DNA of 64,000 nt from an uncultured Microbacterium sp. (GCF_943912325.1 NZ_CALTTX010000003.1:1-64000); one strand, 5' to 3'; counted from the first letter of the stretch, positions 1 to 7,966 are shown. Translations and numbers: made by a program. The notes: generated from the letters alone by a model not told the origin.

Positions 1-2
1 CG

Positions 3-233
3 AACGCGCCCCCCGCTCCCGTGCCGAGCGCGACGCTCGCGCCGGTCGGGGCTCTGCCGGCGCCCGATTCACCCACGGCGCGCAGGTCGGCACTCCTGCC
101 CTCGAGCGAATCCATTCTCACGGCGAGCATTCCTCTGCTGGCGTTGAGCGCTGCTGGTAGTCTGGTAGCGCTCGGCGTCACCGCAGCTGTCCGACGCATT
201 TCAAAGGCGCGCAATCGCACGCCGAGCCCTTGA
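3..233 (+). CDS. C-terminal end of a membrane-anchored protein (5' end outside window)
   Basis: The reading frame is open from the left edge of the window, so this is the tail of a longer gene; a GTG at 21 is in frame but nothing supports it as a start. The visible part is a Pro/Ala/Ser-rich stretch, one hydrophobic segment of about 25 residues, then a short basic end (RRISKAR). That order (extracytoplasmic low-complexity linker, membrane helix, positive cytoplasmic tail) fits a C-terminally anchored surface protein. No LPxTG sorting motif is seen. The NADH dehydrogenase gene starts 21 bases downstream on the same strand. The function cannot be told from this fragment. Confidence 0.5.
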   Translation, partial: NAPPAPVPSATLAPVGALPAPDSPTARRSALLPSSESILTASIPLLALSAAGSLVALGVTAAVRRISKARNRTPSP

Positions 234-254
234 ATCTGTAGGAGTTCTCTTCAC

Positions 255-1787
255 GTGTCAACGAACGTGCCCAAGATTCTGATCGTCGGTGGTGGTTACG
301 CCGGTTTCTATACTGCGTGGAAGCTCGAGAAGCACCTGCGCCGCGGCGAAGCCGAGGTCACCGTTGTCGATCCGCTGCCCTACATGGCGTACCTCCCGTT
401 CCTGCCCGAGGTCGCCGCCGGATCGATCGAGCCGCGCCACGCGGTCGTATCGACCCGACGTCACCTGAAGCGCACGAACGTCGTGACGGCCAAGGTCACC
501 AAGATCGACCACGCCGCCAAGGTCGCGACGATCCAGCCCGACGGCGGCGACGCGTACGAGTTCGCGTACGACCAGATCGTCGTGACCGCCGGATCCGTTT
601 CGCGCACCTTCCCGATCCCCGGCATCGCCGACAACGCGATCGGCATGAAGGCGATCGAAGAGGCCGTGTGGGTGCGCGACAAGCTGCTGTCGAACTTCGA
701 CAAGGCGGCATCCCTTCCCCCGGGTCCCGAGCGCGAGCGTCTGCTGACGGTCGTCGTCGTCGGCGGTGGTTTCGCGGGAATCGAGACGTTCGGCGAGCTG
801 CGCTCGTTCGCGTCGGCGCTGCTCAAGCGCTACCCGCAACTGAGCTTCGACGAGACCCACTTCCACCTCATCGAGGCGATGGGCCGCATCATGCCCGAGG
901 TGTCGATCGCGACGAGCGAGTGGGTGCTGAAAGACCTCGCCAAGCGTGGCGCGTTCGTGCACCTCGACACGCAGGTCACGGGCGCCGTGGGCGGCAACGT
1001 CGAGCTCTCGACGGGCGAAGTGATCCCCTCCGACATCATCGTGTGGACCGCGGGCGTCATGGCGAACCCTCAGGTCGTCAAGGGCAGTGACCTGCCGAGC
1101 GAAGAGCGCGGTCGCATTCGTGCGAAGGCGACACTGCAGGTCGTGGATGCCGAGGGCAACATCGTCGAGGGCGCGTGGACCGCGGGCGACGTCGCCGCCG
1201 TTCCCGACCTGTCGGGCGGGGGAGTGGGCGGGTTCTGCGTGCCCAACGCCCAGCACGCCGTGCGCCAGGCGAAGCTTCTCGCGAAGAACATCACGGGCGT
1301 GCTTCGGGGTGAGCAGCCCGCCGACTACGTGCACAAGAACCTCGGCGCCGTCGCTGGCCTCGGGCTCTACAACGGTGTCTTCCAGTCGGGCAAGATCGCG
1401 CTCAAGGGCTTCGTCGCGTGGGTCGCGCACCGTGGTTACCACGGGCTCGCGATGCCCTCGTGGGAGCGCAAGTGGCGCGTGATCTACGACTGGTGGAACA
1501 ACTTCTGGCTCGACCGCGACATCGTGGGGCTCGAGAAGGTGCAGACGCCCCGCGCGTTCTTCGAGGAGTTCGCTTCGCGTCCCCGCCCGCCGCAGGCGAG
1601 CACGGCGCCCGACGCGAAGGGCGCTGGCGCTGGCGCGGCCAAGCCCGCGGGTGCCGCGGCTCCGGATGCTGCGGCTCCGGCCGCCGATGCTCCCGCGGCT
1701 GAAGCGCCCGCTGAGGCTCCGGCCGCCGAGGCCCCCGCGAAGGCTGCCCCCGCGAAAAAGACCCCGGCAAAGGCGAGCGCGAAGTAA
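255..1787 (+). CDS. ndh: Type II NADH dehydrogenase-like FAD/NAD(P)-dependent oxidoreductase
   Basis: This is probably the non-proton-pumping NADH:quinone oxidoreductase (NDH-2) of the respiratory chain, a peripheral membrane flavoprotein. Two Rossmann motifs are visible: GGGYAG near residue 12 for FAD and VVVVGGGFAG near residue 170 for NADH. A C-terminal FAD motif, WTAGDVAAVPD, lies near residue 310. The core ends at about residue 445. The last 60 or so residues are an Ala/Pro/Glu/Lys-rich tail ending KKTPAKASAK, which resembles histone H1-like tails and is not part of the catalytic fold. The GTG start has AGGAG about 10 bases upstream. A strong hairpin follows the stop codon. A different pyridine-nucleotide disulfide oxidoreductase of the same fold is possible but less likely. 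Confidence 0.88.
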   Translation: MSTNVPKILIVGGGYAGFYTAWKLEKHLRRGEAEVTVVDPLPYMAYLPFLPEVAAGSIEPRHAVVSTRRHLKRTNVVTAKVTKIDHAAKVATIQPDGGDAYEFAYDQIVVTAGSVSRTFPIPGIADNAIGMKAIEEAVWVRDKLLSNFDKAASLPPGPERERLLTVVVVGGGFAGIETFGELRSFASALLKRYPQLSFDETHFHLIEAMGRIMPEVSIATSEWVLKDLAKRGAFVHLDTQVTGAVGGNVELSTGEVIPSDIIVWTAGVMANPQVVKGSDLPSEERGRIRAKATLQVVDAEGNIVEGAWTAGDVAAVPDLSGGGVGGFCVPNAQHAVRQAKLLAKNITGVLRGEQPADYVHKNLGAVAGLGLYNGVFQSGKIALKGFVAWVAHRGYHGLAMPSWERKWRVIYDWWNNFWLDRDIVGLEKVQTPRAFFEEFASRPRPPQASTAPDAKGAGAGAAKPAGAAAPDAAAPAADAPAAEAPAEAPAAEAPAKAAPAKKTPAKASAK

Positions 1788-1799
1788 CCTCGCCTTCCG

Positions 1800-1838
1800 G
1801 CATCCGGCCCCCGCTTTTCGAAGTCGGGGGCCGGATGC
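1800..1838 (+). terminator. Strong hairpin after ndh (14-bp stem)
   Basis: GCATCCGGCCCCCG at 1800-1813 is exactly complementary to 1825-1838, with an 11-base loop. It lies 12 bases after the ndh stop codon. There is no T-run, as is usual for high-GC terminators. The same 14-base arms occur again at 2956-2995. Confidence 0.75.
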
Positions 1839-1841
1839 GTC

Positions 1842-1847
1842 TATCGT
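1842..1847 (+). promoter_or_regulatory. Probable -10 box of the UAA tRNA gene
   Basis: TATCGT ends 8 bases before the first base of the tRNA, the same spacing as TAGGAT in front of tRNA-Ser. No good -35 box is seen. Confidence 0.4.
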
Positions 1848-1855
1848 GGAGGCCC

Positions 1856-1928
1856 GCCCCCATAGCCCAATGGCAGAGGCAGGCGACTTAAAATCGCTCA
1901 AGTCTGGGTTCGAGTCCCAGTGGGGGCA
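1856..1928 (+). tRNA. tRNA with UAA anticodon, class-I fold (annotated as tRNA-Leu)
   Basis: A complete cloverleaf can be drawn. The acceptor stem pairs GCCCCCA (1856-1862) with TGGGGGC (1921-1927), with discriminator A1928. The anticodon stem is GGCGA/TCGCT with loop CTTAAAA, giving anticodon TAA. The T arm is CTGGG-TTCGAGT-CCCAG. CCA is not encoded. By anticodon it reads UUA (Leu), but the variable region (1899-1903) is only five bases, whereas bacterial tRNA-Leu is class II with a long variable arm. Such short UAA tRNAs are commonly auto-annotated as tRNA-Leu in actinomycetes; whether LeuRS charges it is unclear. The fold is certain, the amino acid is not. Confidence 0.85.
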
Positions 1929-1958
1929 CTCTCACATCCGCATCCCTCGGTCTCGAAC

Positions 1959-2002
1959 CGACACCTCGCTCGCGTTGTGCACAGTGCACCGATGAGGTGT
2001 CG
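1959..2002 (+). terminator. Possible terminator of the UAA tRNA
   Basis: CGACACCTC (1959-1967) pairs with GAGGTGTCG (1994-2002), followed by ATTT. The loop contains a nested GTGCAC/GTGCAC pairing. It sits about 30 bases after the tRNA end. Confidence 0.45.
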
Positions 2003-2060
2003 ATTTGGGCCAATTCCGCCCACGGCGGGCTCTCGGCGCGCGCCTACTGTGACTTTCAGC

Positions 2061-2099
2061 TCCTCGTCGCTGGTGACGAGGAACGGTCATAGATGACCG
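2061..2099 (+). promoter_or_regulatory. Hairpin plus 16-bp palindrome upstream of the SDR gene (operator candidate)
   Basis: TCCTCGTC (2061-2068) and GACGAGGA (2075-2082) form an 8-bp stem. It is followed at once by CGGTCAT-AG-ATGACCG (2084-2099), a perfect inverted repeat with the size of a dimeric repressor site. Both lie 50-90 bases before the SDR start codon. Confidence 0.45.
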
Positions 2100-2150
2100 G
2101 TGCCATCGGCGCCGCACGACAAGCGGTCGCCCCGAGGAAGAGGAATCTCC

Positions 2151-2921
2151 ATGCCCGCGCTCCTGCAAGACAAGGTCGCGATCATCACCGGTGCTGGTGC
2201 CGGAATCGGGGAGGCGATCGCTCGCGCATTTGCTGCCGAAGGTGCGCACGTCGTCGTTTCCGACATCGACGCCGAGCGCGCACAGCGCGTCGCGGACTCG
2301 CTGCCGAGCGCCATTGCCGTCACCGCCGACGTTCGCGACGAGGATGCCGTGCGCGGGCTCGTCGACGCCGCGGTGAAGGAATTCGGCGGGCTCCACGTCG
2401 TCGTCCCCAACGCCGGCATCGCAACGACCGTGCCTCTGACCGAACTGTCGTTCTCGCAGTGGCGCGACGTGATGTCGGTCAACCTCGACGGCGTCTTCCT
2501 CACGATCCGCCACTCGCTGCCGGCCCTGCTCCAGTCGGGCGGAGGCTCGATCGTGACGATCTCGTCGATCACGTCGACGGCCGGATCCGCGCTCATCGCG
2601 AGCTACGCGGCGGCGAAGGCGGCGGTGCGCAACCTCACCGAGACGGTGTCGGCCGAGCTTCGCGGCCACGGCATCCGCGCCAACGCGCTGCTGCCCGGAT
2701 TCATCGACACCGAGCTCGTCACGTCGCACCAGGCCGATTTCGAGGCTGCGCTCGGCCTTGAGGCGGGCGGATTCGACGACGTGATCGCTGCGAAGCAGAC
2801 CCGCTACGGCCGCGTCGAAGAGATCGCCGCGGCGGCCGTCTTCTTCGCGTCCGACCAGTCCTCGTGGTGCAACGGCAGCAGCCTGATACTCGACGGCGGC
2901 TTCCGCGGTTCGCTGCTCTGA
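2151..2921 (+). CDS. SDR family oxidoreductase
   Basis: This is a classical short-chain dehydrogenase/reductase of 256 residues, NAD(P)-dependent and soluble. It has the cofactor motif GAGAGIG near residue 14, the NAG motif (VVPNAGIA) near residue 87, a catalytic Ser in ISSIT and the YxxxK pair in SYAAAKAA near residue 155. The end, LDGGF, is typical of the family. An in-frame GTG exists at 2100, but ATG 2151 has GAGGAAGAGGAA just upstream and puts the Rossmann motif at the normal place. The substrate cannot be read from the sequence. A palindrome upstream suggests local control. It stands between two hairpins and so is probably transcribed alone. Confidence 0.9.
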   Translation: MPALLQDKVAIITGAGAGIGEAIARAFAAEGAHVVVSDIDAERAQRVADSLPSAIAVTADVRDEDAVRGLVDAAVKEFGGLHVVVPNAGIATTVPLTELSFSQWRDVMSVNLDGVFLTIRHSLPALLQSGGGSIVTISSITSTAGSALIASYAAAKAAVRNLTETVSAELRGHGIRANALLPGFIDTELVTSHQADFEAALGLEAGGFDDVIAAKQTRYGRVEEIAAAAVFFASDQSSWCNGSSLILDGGFRGSLL

Positions 2922-2955
2922 GAGATCTCGACTGCGCGAGGTAGCTCGCGACCCA

Positions 2956-2995
2956 GCATCCGGCCCCCGTTCTTTCGACGGCGGGGGCCGGATGC
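2956..2995 (+). terminator. Strong hairpin after the SDR gene, copy of the ndh terminator arms
   Basis: GCATCCGGCCCCCG (2956-2969) pairs perfectly with 2982-2995 around a 12-base loop. Both arms are identical to those at 1800-1838. A second small hairpin, CGCGAG-GTAG-CTCGCG (2935-2950), precedes it. Confidence 0.75.
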
Positions 2996-3055
2996 GTCTG
3001 TGCACCACGCTGAAGGCGCATGATGGAAGCAGCATCCCCCAACGAAAGAGCCGTC

Positions 3056-4093
3056 ATGAAAGCCGCCTTCCTTTACGGACCCGAAGACGTGCGCGTCGAA
3101 GACGCCGCCGCCCCGCGCCTGATCGAACCGACCGACGCGATCGTGCGCATCACCGCTTCGTGCGTGTGTGGCAGCGACCTGCACCCGTACCGCAAGGCGC
3201 CGCACTTCGAACACGGCCGCGCGATGGGCCACGAGTTCATCGGCATCGTCGAGGCGACGGGCGCCGACGTCACGAGCGTGCGCCCGGGCGACGCCGTCAT
3301 CGCGCCGTTCATGTGGTCCGACGGCACGTGCGACTACTGCCGCGCGGGCCTGCAGACCTCGTGCCGGCACGGCGGCGGCTGGGGCGCCCGGGACATCGGC
3401 GGCGGCCAGGCCGAGGTGATTCGCGTACCGCAAGCCGACGGCACCCTCTTCGTCGTGCCGGGAGGATGGGATGCTTCGCTCGTGCCGAGCCTGCTGACCC
3501 TCTCGGATGTGTACGGCACGGGTTTCCACGCCGCGCGCACCGCTCGCGTCGCGCCCGGCCAGACGGTTGCGGTCGTCGGCGACGGCGCCGTGGGGCTGCT
3601 CGCCGTGCTTTCGGCCGCGCGCCTTGGCGCCGACCGCATCATTCTGCTCGGTCGCCACACCGCTCGCACCGACCTCGGCGTGCGCTTCGGCGCGACCGAC
3701 GTCGTCGCCGAGCGCGGTGATGCGGCCATCGCGCGCGTGCGCGAGCTCACCGGTGGCGATGGTGTCGACGCCGTTCTGGAGGCGGTGGGTTACCTCGACG
3801 CCTTCGAAACCGCTCTCGGTGTCGTGCGCCCCGGCGGGGTCATCAGCCGCGTGGGCGTGCCGCAGTACGTCGAGGCCCCCGTCGGCCGCAACGAGCTGTT
3901 CATGCCGAACGTGACGCTCACCGGCGGCGTCGCGCCCGTTCGTGCGTACATGGCCGAGCTCTTGCCCGACGTGCTCGACGGCACGGTCGAGCCCGGGCTC
4001 GTCTTCGACCGCGAGCTACCGCTCGATGAGGCTCCCGAGGCCTACCGGCTCATGAACGAGCGCGAGGCGCTCAAGGTGCTGTTGCGCCCCTGA
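3056..4093 (+). CDS. Zinc-dependent alcohol dehydrogenase (MDR family)
   Basis: This is a medium-chain dehydrogenase/reductase of 345 residues. The catalytic zinc region is CGSDLHPYR near residue 38, followed by GHEFIGIVEATG near residue 60. A structural-zinc-like Cys cluster, CDYCRAG...SCRHG, follows. The NAD(P) fold carries GDGAVG near residue 178. ATG 3056 is preferred to the ATG at 3020 because GAAAGAG lies just upstream and the first residues (MKAAFLYGPEDV) are the usual MDR start. It oxidises or reduces an unknown alcohol or aldehyde. It lies downstream of the SDR gene but is separated from it by a strong hairpin. Confidence 0.88.
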   Translation: MKAAFLYGPEDVRVEDAAAPRLIEPTDAIVRITASCVCGSDLHPYRKAPHFEHGRAMGHEFIGIVEATGADVTSVRPGDAVIAPFMWSDGTCDYCRAGLQTSCRHGGGWGARDIGGGQAEVIRVPQADGTLFVVPGGWDASLVPSLLTLSDVYGTGFHAARTARVAPGQTVAVVGDGAVGLLAVLSAARLGADRIILLGRHTARTDLGVRFGATDVVAERGDAAIARVRELTGGDGVDAVLEAVGYLDAFETALGVVRPGGVISRVGVPQYVEAPVGRNELFMPNVTLTGGVAPVRAYMAELLPDVLDGTVEPGLVFDRELPLDEAPEAYRLMNEREALKVLLRP

Positions 4094-4171
4094 ACCCGGC
4101 CGCGATCCTGCGGCGGGCGGGCTGTATGACCGGCGCGCTGGCGGTGGCCTGTGAGAGTGTGGAAAAGCGGC

Positions 4172-4198
4172 TTGCACGCGGCATCCCGTCGATATGAT
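4172..4198 (+). promoter_or_regulatory. Probable promoter of lemA
   Basis: TTGCAC (4172-4177) and TATGAT (4193-4198) are separated by 15 bases. The ATG lies 26 bases further on, with CGGAGGCA as ribosome binding site. Confidence 0.5.
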
Positions 4199-4224
4199 TG
4201 CCGCAACGCACCCGGAGGCACACC

Positions 4225-4791
4225 ATGGAATGGCTCATCCCGATCATCGTCGTTGTCGTCATCGTCGCGGCGATCGGCATCTACCTGTGGGCGACGTACA
4301 ACTCGCTCGTGCAGCTCGGCGTGCGCGTCGACGAAGCGTGGAGTGACATCACGGTTCAGCTCAAGCGTCGCGCCGATCTGATCCCCGCGCTCGTCGAGAC
4401 CGTCAAGGGGTACGCGGCGCACGAGAAGAGTGTCTTCGAGAACGTCACGCAGGCGCGTGCCGAGACGATCAACGCCGAGACCCCCGCCGCGGCGGGTGCC
4501 GCCGAGGGCCACATGCAGCGCGCCCTCAAGAGCCTGTTCGCCGTTGCCGAGGCCTACCCGCAGTTGCAGGCGAGCCAGAACTTCTTGCAGCTGCAGCAGT
4601 CGATCGTCGACACCGAAGACAAGATCCAGGCTTCGCGCCGGTTCTACAACGGTGGCGTGCGCGAGCTCAATACCAAGATCAAGGTCTTCCCCAACAATCT
4701 GTTCGCCCGCGGACTCGGCTTCACCGAGCGCGAGTTCTTCGAGGTCGAGAACGGCGCCGCCATCGCCGAGCCCCCCCGCGTTCAGTTTTGA
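4225..4791 (+). CDS. lemA: LemA family protein
   Basis: The protein has 188 residues with one N-terminal membrane helix (residues 3-24) and a long helical domain, the normal LemA architecture. Typical LemA segments are YNSLVQLGVRVDEAWSDI, LKRRADLIPALVETVKGY and RRFYNGGVRELNTKIKVFP. LemA proteins are cell-envelope proteins of poorly known role. Start ATG 4225 has a good CGGAGG upstream. It has its own promoter and a GC-rich hairpin after the stop, so it is probably monocistronic. Confidence 0.93.
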   Translation: MEWLIPIIVVVVIVAAIGIYLWATYNSLVQLGVRVDEAWSDITVQLKRRADLIPALVETVKGYAAHEKSVFENVTQARAETINAETPAAAGAAEGHMQRALKSLFAVAEAYPQLQASQNFLQLQQSIVDTEDKIQASRRFYNGGVRELNTKIKVFPNNLFARGLGFTEREFFEVENGAAIAEPPRVQF

Positions 4792-4803
4792 TGTAGATCC
4801 CCA

Positions 4804-4826
4804 CCCCCGCGCGTATGCCGCGGGGG
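4804..4826 (+). terminator. GC-rich hairpin after lemA
   Basis: CCCCCGCG (4804-4811) pairs with CGCGGGGG (4819-4826) around a 7-base loop, just after the lemA stop. Confidence 0.55.
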
Positions 4827-4840
4827 GCATCGCGCGAATC

Positions 4841-4846
4841 TAGACT
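4841..4846 (+). promoter_or_regulatory. -10 box with leaderless spacing (AI-2E gene)
   Basis: TAGACT is followed by exactly six bases and then ATG 4853, so transcription should begin at or next to the start codon. Confidence 0.55.
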
Positions 4847-4852
4847 TGAGCG

Positions 4853-6091
4853 ATGGTGACGGAAGATCCGCGCAAGCCTTGGGGCGAGCGCCTTGCAGAG
4901 GCCGTGAACCGGCGCACCGTCATCGGGCAGACCGAGAAGACGATTCCCACGGGGCTGCGGGTCGCGACGGCATACGCGTGGCGTCTGCTCGTCATCGCCG
5001 GCGCGCTCGCGGTCGTGATCTGGCTGATCATCCAGCTGAAGCTCCTCGTTGTTCCGCTGCTCGTCGCGATCCTCGTGACGGCTCTGCTGTGGCCCGTTTT
5101 CACGTGGATGCTGCGACACCGCGTTCCCCGCTGGCTCGCGATCGTGATCTCGGTCATCGGCACGATCGCGATCGTCACGGGCCTGCTGTGGCTCGCCGTG
5201 TGGCAGATCACGCAGCAGTGGCCGCGCGTGCGCCTGCACACGGAAGACGCGATCGGGCAATTCCGCACCTATCTGCTCGACGGGCCGTTGCACCTCACGA
5301 CCGCGCAGATCGACACGTGGCTCACGCAGGCGGGCCAGTTCTTGCAAGACCAGACCTCATCACTGTTCTCGGGCGCGCTCGCCGTCGGCACGACCGTGGG
5401 TCACGTCGCAACCGGCGCGTTCCTGGCCTTCTTCATCCTGCTCTGCACCCTCGCCGACGGCCGCCGTATCTGGACCTGGACACTCCATCTCTTCCCTCGC
5501 GCGGCGCGCGACAGCGTCGACGAGGCGGCATCCGCCGGCTGGGTCACGGTCGTGCGCTACGCCCGCACGCAGTTGCTCGTTGCGACAATCGACGCGATCG
5601 GCATCGGCATCGGCGCTTTCCTGCTCGGCGTACCGCTCGCGATCCCGATCGCCGTGCTGGTGTTCCTCGGCGCGTTCGTGCCCTTCATCGGCGCCATCGT
5701 GACGGGCGGGCTCGCGGTCTTCCTCGCCCTCGTCTATAACGGCCCCTGGATCGCCCTCGCCATGCTCGCCGTGGTGCTCGGGGTGCAGCAACTCGAAAGC
5801 CACGTGCTCCAACCCCTGCTCATGGGTTCGGCGGTCAAGGTCCACCCCCTCGCGGTCGTGCTCGTCGTTGCGGGCGGCGCGATGGTCGGCGGCATTCCCG
5901 GCGCGCTCTTCGCCGTGCCGCTCGCGGCGTTCGTCAACGTCTTCGCCGTCACGATCTCGGCGCGGCACGGCACGCCTTCTGATGCGCAGCTCATTTGGGA
6001 GAGCGTGCCGCGAGAGCGACGCCTGTCAGATCGCAGGTCACAGGATGCTTCGGCGCGAGCCGCAGCCGCGCGCGAGGCCGCTCGGTCGTGA
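4853..6091 (+). CDS. AI-2E family transporter (PerM-like)
   Basis: This is an integral membrane protein of 412 residues. There are two N-terminal helices, a soluble segment around residues 130-180, then a block of five or six helices including FVPFIGAIVTGGLAVFLALV and GVQQLESHVLQPLLMG. The latter matches the conserved QxxE/PxxMG region of the AI-2E/PerM exporter family. Members export autoinducer-2 or act as Na+/H+ antiporters; which applies here is unknown. The leaderless -10 box fixes ATG 4853. The C-terminal 40 residues are a charged Ala/Arg tail. Its TGA overlaps the GTG of the next gene. Confidence 0.88.
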   Translation: MVTEDPRKPWGERLAEAVNRRTVIGQTEKTIPTGLRVATAYAWRLLVIAGALAVVIWLIIQLKLLVVPLLVAILVTALLWPVFTWMLRHRVPRWLAIVISVIGTIAIVTGLLWLAVWQITQQWPRVRLHTEDAIGQFRTYLLDGPLHLTTAQIDTWLTQAGQFLQDQTSSLFSGALAVGTTVGHVATGAFLAFFILLCTLADGRRIWTWTLHLFPRAARDSVDEAASAGWVTVVRYARTQLLVATIDAIGIGIGAFLLGVPLAIPIAVLVFLGAFVPFIGAIVTGGLAVFLALVYNGPWIALAMLAVVLGVQQLESHVLQPLLMGSAVKVHPLAVVLVVAGGAMVGGIPGALFAVPLAAFVNVFAVTISARHGTPSDAQLIWESVPRERRLSDRRSQDASARAAAAREAARS

Positions 6092-7422
6092 CCCCCGAAG
6101 CATCCATTCATTCAGCATCAGACACCGAATCCGAGACGGCGCCCGTGACCCAAACCACACCCGAAAACGCGGCCGAGAGCGTAACCGGCCTGCTCGCCGA
6201 GCGCCCGACGCTCGCCGAGTTCGAGATCGCCCGCGGTGTGCTCGAGGGCGTGATCGAGCACACGCCGATCGAGCGTTCGCACGCGCTCGGCGACCTGCTC
6301 GGGGTGCCCGTCGACCTCAAACTCGAGAACCTGCAGCGCACGGGCTCGTTCAAGATCCGCGGCGCCGCGTACCGGCTCTCGCGGCTGAGCCCCGAAGAGC
6401 GCGTGCGCGGGGTCGTCGCGGCGTCGGCCGGCAACCATGCGCAGGGCGTCGCGCTCGCGGCGCAAGCCCTCGGCATCCCGGCGACGATCTTCATGCCGCT
6501 CGGTGTGCCTGTGCCGAAACTGCTCGCGACGCGCGGCTACGGCGCCGAGGTGATCCTCGAGGGCGACACGGTCGACACCCCGCTGCGGCTCGCGGCAGAG
6601 TTCGCCGAGCGCACCGGCGCGGTGCTCATCCACCCGTTCGATCACCGTGATGTCGTGCTCGGGCAAGGCACGCTCGGCCTCGAGATCCTCGATGATCGCC
6701 CCGATGTCGAGACGATCATCGTCGGTATCGGCGGGGGAGGCCTTATCGCGGGCGTCGCTGCGGCCGCCAAGGCGCGCGCAGCGGCCGAGGGGCGCACGGT
6801 GCGGATCGTCGGCGTGCAGTCCGAGAACGCGGCATCGTATGTGGCGTCGCTTGCCGAGGGCCATCCGGTCTCGATCCAGACCCGCCCGACGATCGCCGAC
6901 GGGATCCTCGTGGGCCGCCCCGGCGACGTGCCGTTCGCGCTCATCTCCGACCTCGTCGACGAGGTCGTCACGGTGAGCGACGACGACATCGCCCGCGCGA
7001 TCCTCGCCCTCGTCGAGCGCGCCAAGATCGTCGCCGAGCCGGCGGGAGCCGTCGGCGTCGCAGCGATCCTTGCGGGCAAAGTCACGACGACCGGGCCGAC
7101 CGTCGCGATCGTCTCGGGCGGCAACATCGACCCGCTGCTGCTGCAGCGCGTCATCGCGCACGGCCTCGCGGCGGCGGGTCGCTACATGACGCTGCGCATT
7201 CCGCTGCCCGATCGCCCCGGCCAGCTCTATCGCGTGTCCGAGACGATCGCGCAGGTCGGTGCCAACGTCATCGAGGTGCTGCACACGCGGCACGGCCAGG
7301 GTTTGCAGATCAGCGAAGTGATCCTGCAGGTGAGCGTCGAAACGCGCGGCGAAGACCACAAGCTCGTGACGCTCGAGGCGTTGCGCGACGCGGGCTTCGA
7401 CCCGCAGGTGATCTCGGACTGA
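6088..7422 (+). CDS. ilvA: Threonine ammonia-lyase (IlvA, ACT-domain form)
   Basis: This is a PLP enzyme that deaminates threonine to 2-oxobutyrate, the first step towards isoleucine or a catabolic step. The PLP lysine lies in TGSFKIRGAAYRL near residue 89. The phosphate-binding glycine loop is GIGGGGLIAG near residue 215. A single ACT domain (YMTLRIPLPDRPGQLYRV, about residues 365-444) marks the short form. The GTG at 6088 overlaps the AI-2E stop codon (GTGA) and gives 444 residues; a GTG at 6145 would also be possible because the first 30 residues are not conserved-looking. It is probably co-transcribed with the transporter. Confidence 0.92.
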   Translation: MTPEASIHSASDTESETAPVTQTTPENAAESVTGLLAERPTLAEFEIARGVLEGVIEHTPIERSHALGDLLGVPVDLKLENLQRTGSFKIRGAAYRLSRLSPEERVRGVVAASAGNHAQGVALAAQALGIPATIFMPLGVPVPKLLATRGYGAEVILEGDTVDTPLRLAAEFAERTGAVLIHPFDHRDVVLGQGTLGLEILDDRPDVETIIVGIGGGGLIAGVAAAAKARAAAEGRTVRIVGVQSENAASYVASLAEGHPVSIQTRPTIADGILVGRPGDVPFALISDLVDEVVTVSDDDIARAILALVERAKIVAEPAGAVGVAAILAGKVTTTGPTVAIVSGGNIDPLLLQRVIAHGLAAAGRYMTLRIPLPDRPGQLYRVSETIAQVGANVIEVLHTRHGQGLQISEVILQVSVETRGEDHKLVTLEALRDAGFDPQVISD

Positions 7423-7440
7423 GAGCTCGCTGGCTCAGTC
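7417..7440. terminator. Small bidirectional hairpin containing both stop codons
   Basis: GACTGAG (7417-7423) and CTCAGTC (7434-7440) pair perfectly. They carry the TGA of ilvA and, on the other strand, the TGA of greA, so the convergent genes share one hairpin. Confidence 0.4.
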
Positions 7441-7935
7441 GCCCGCGTAGGTTTCGACCGCGATGATCTCGACGGGGAACTCGCGGCCGTTCGGAGCCGT
7501 GTACGACGTCGTCTCGCCCTCGGAGAGGCCGAGGATCGCCGAGCCGATGGGGCTCGCCTCGCTGTAGACATCGAGCGCCGAGTCGGCGGCGAGCTCGCGG
7601 TTGGCGAGCAAGAATCGCAGCTCGCGACCGGCGACGTTGGCCGTCACGACCGTGCCGGGGCGCACGACGCCATCCGAGGCGGGCGCCTCGCCGACGACGG
7701 CCGACTTCAACAGGGCGCGGATCGATTGGATGCGGCCCTCGATGCGACCCTGCTCGTCTTTCGCCGCGTGGTAGCCGCCGTTCTCTTTCAGATCGCCCTC
7801 CTCGCGGGCGATCTCGATGCGCTTGGCGATCTCTTCGCGCCCCGTCGTCGACAGCTCCTCGAGCTCGGCGGCGAGACGGTCGTACGCCTCCTGCGTGAGG
7901 AAGGTGACGTTCTCGGATGCGGCATCGGTCGACAT
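7435..7935 (-). CDS. greA: Transcription elongation factor GreA
   Basis: GreA rescues backtracked RNA polymerase by stimulating transcript cleavage. The 166-residue length is usual. The N-terminal coiled coil is followed by the basic and acidic tip region ARE-EGDLKENGGYHAAKDEQ, the hallmark of the family. The C-terminal FKBP-like domain ends with GSAILGLSEGETTSYTAP. AAGGAG lies six bases before the ATG. It is convergent with ilvA, and DUF4307 lies upstream on the same strand but is separated by a hairpin. The order greA-DUF4307 is conserved in actinobacteria. Confidence 0.97.
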   Translation of the reverse strand: MSTDAASENVTFLTQEAYDRLAAELEELSTTGREEIAKRIEIAREEGDLKENGGYHAAKDEQGRIEGRIQSIRALLKSAVVGEAPASDGVVRPGTVVTANVAGRELRFLLANRELAADSALDVYSEASPIGSAILGLSEGETTSYTAPNGREFPVEIIAVETYAGD

Positions 7936-7966
7936 GGCGCACTCCTTCGGCGTTCGGCTGCTCCGG

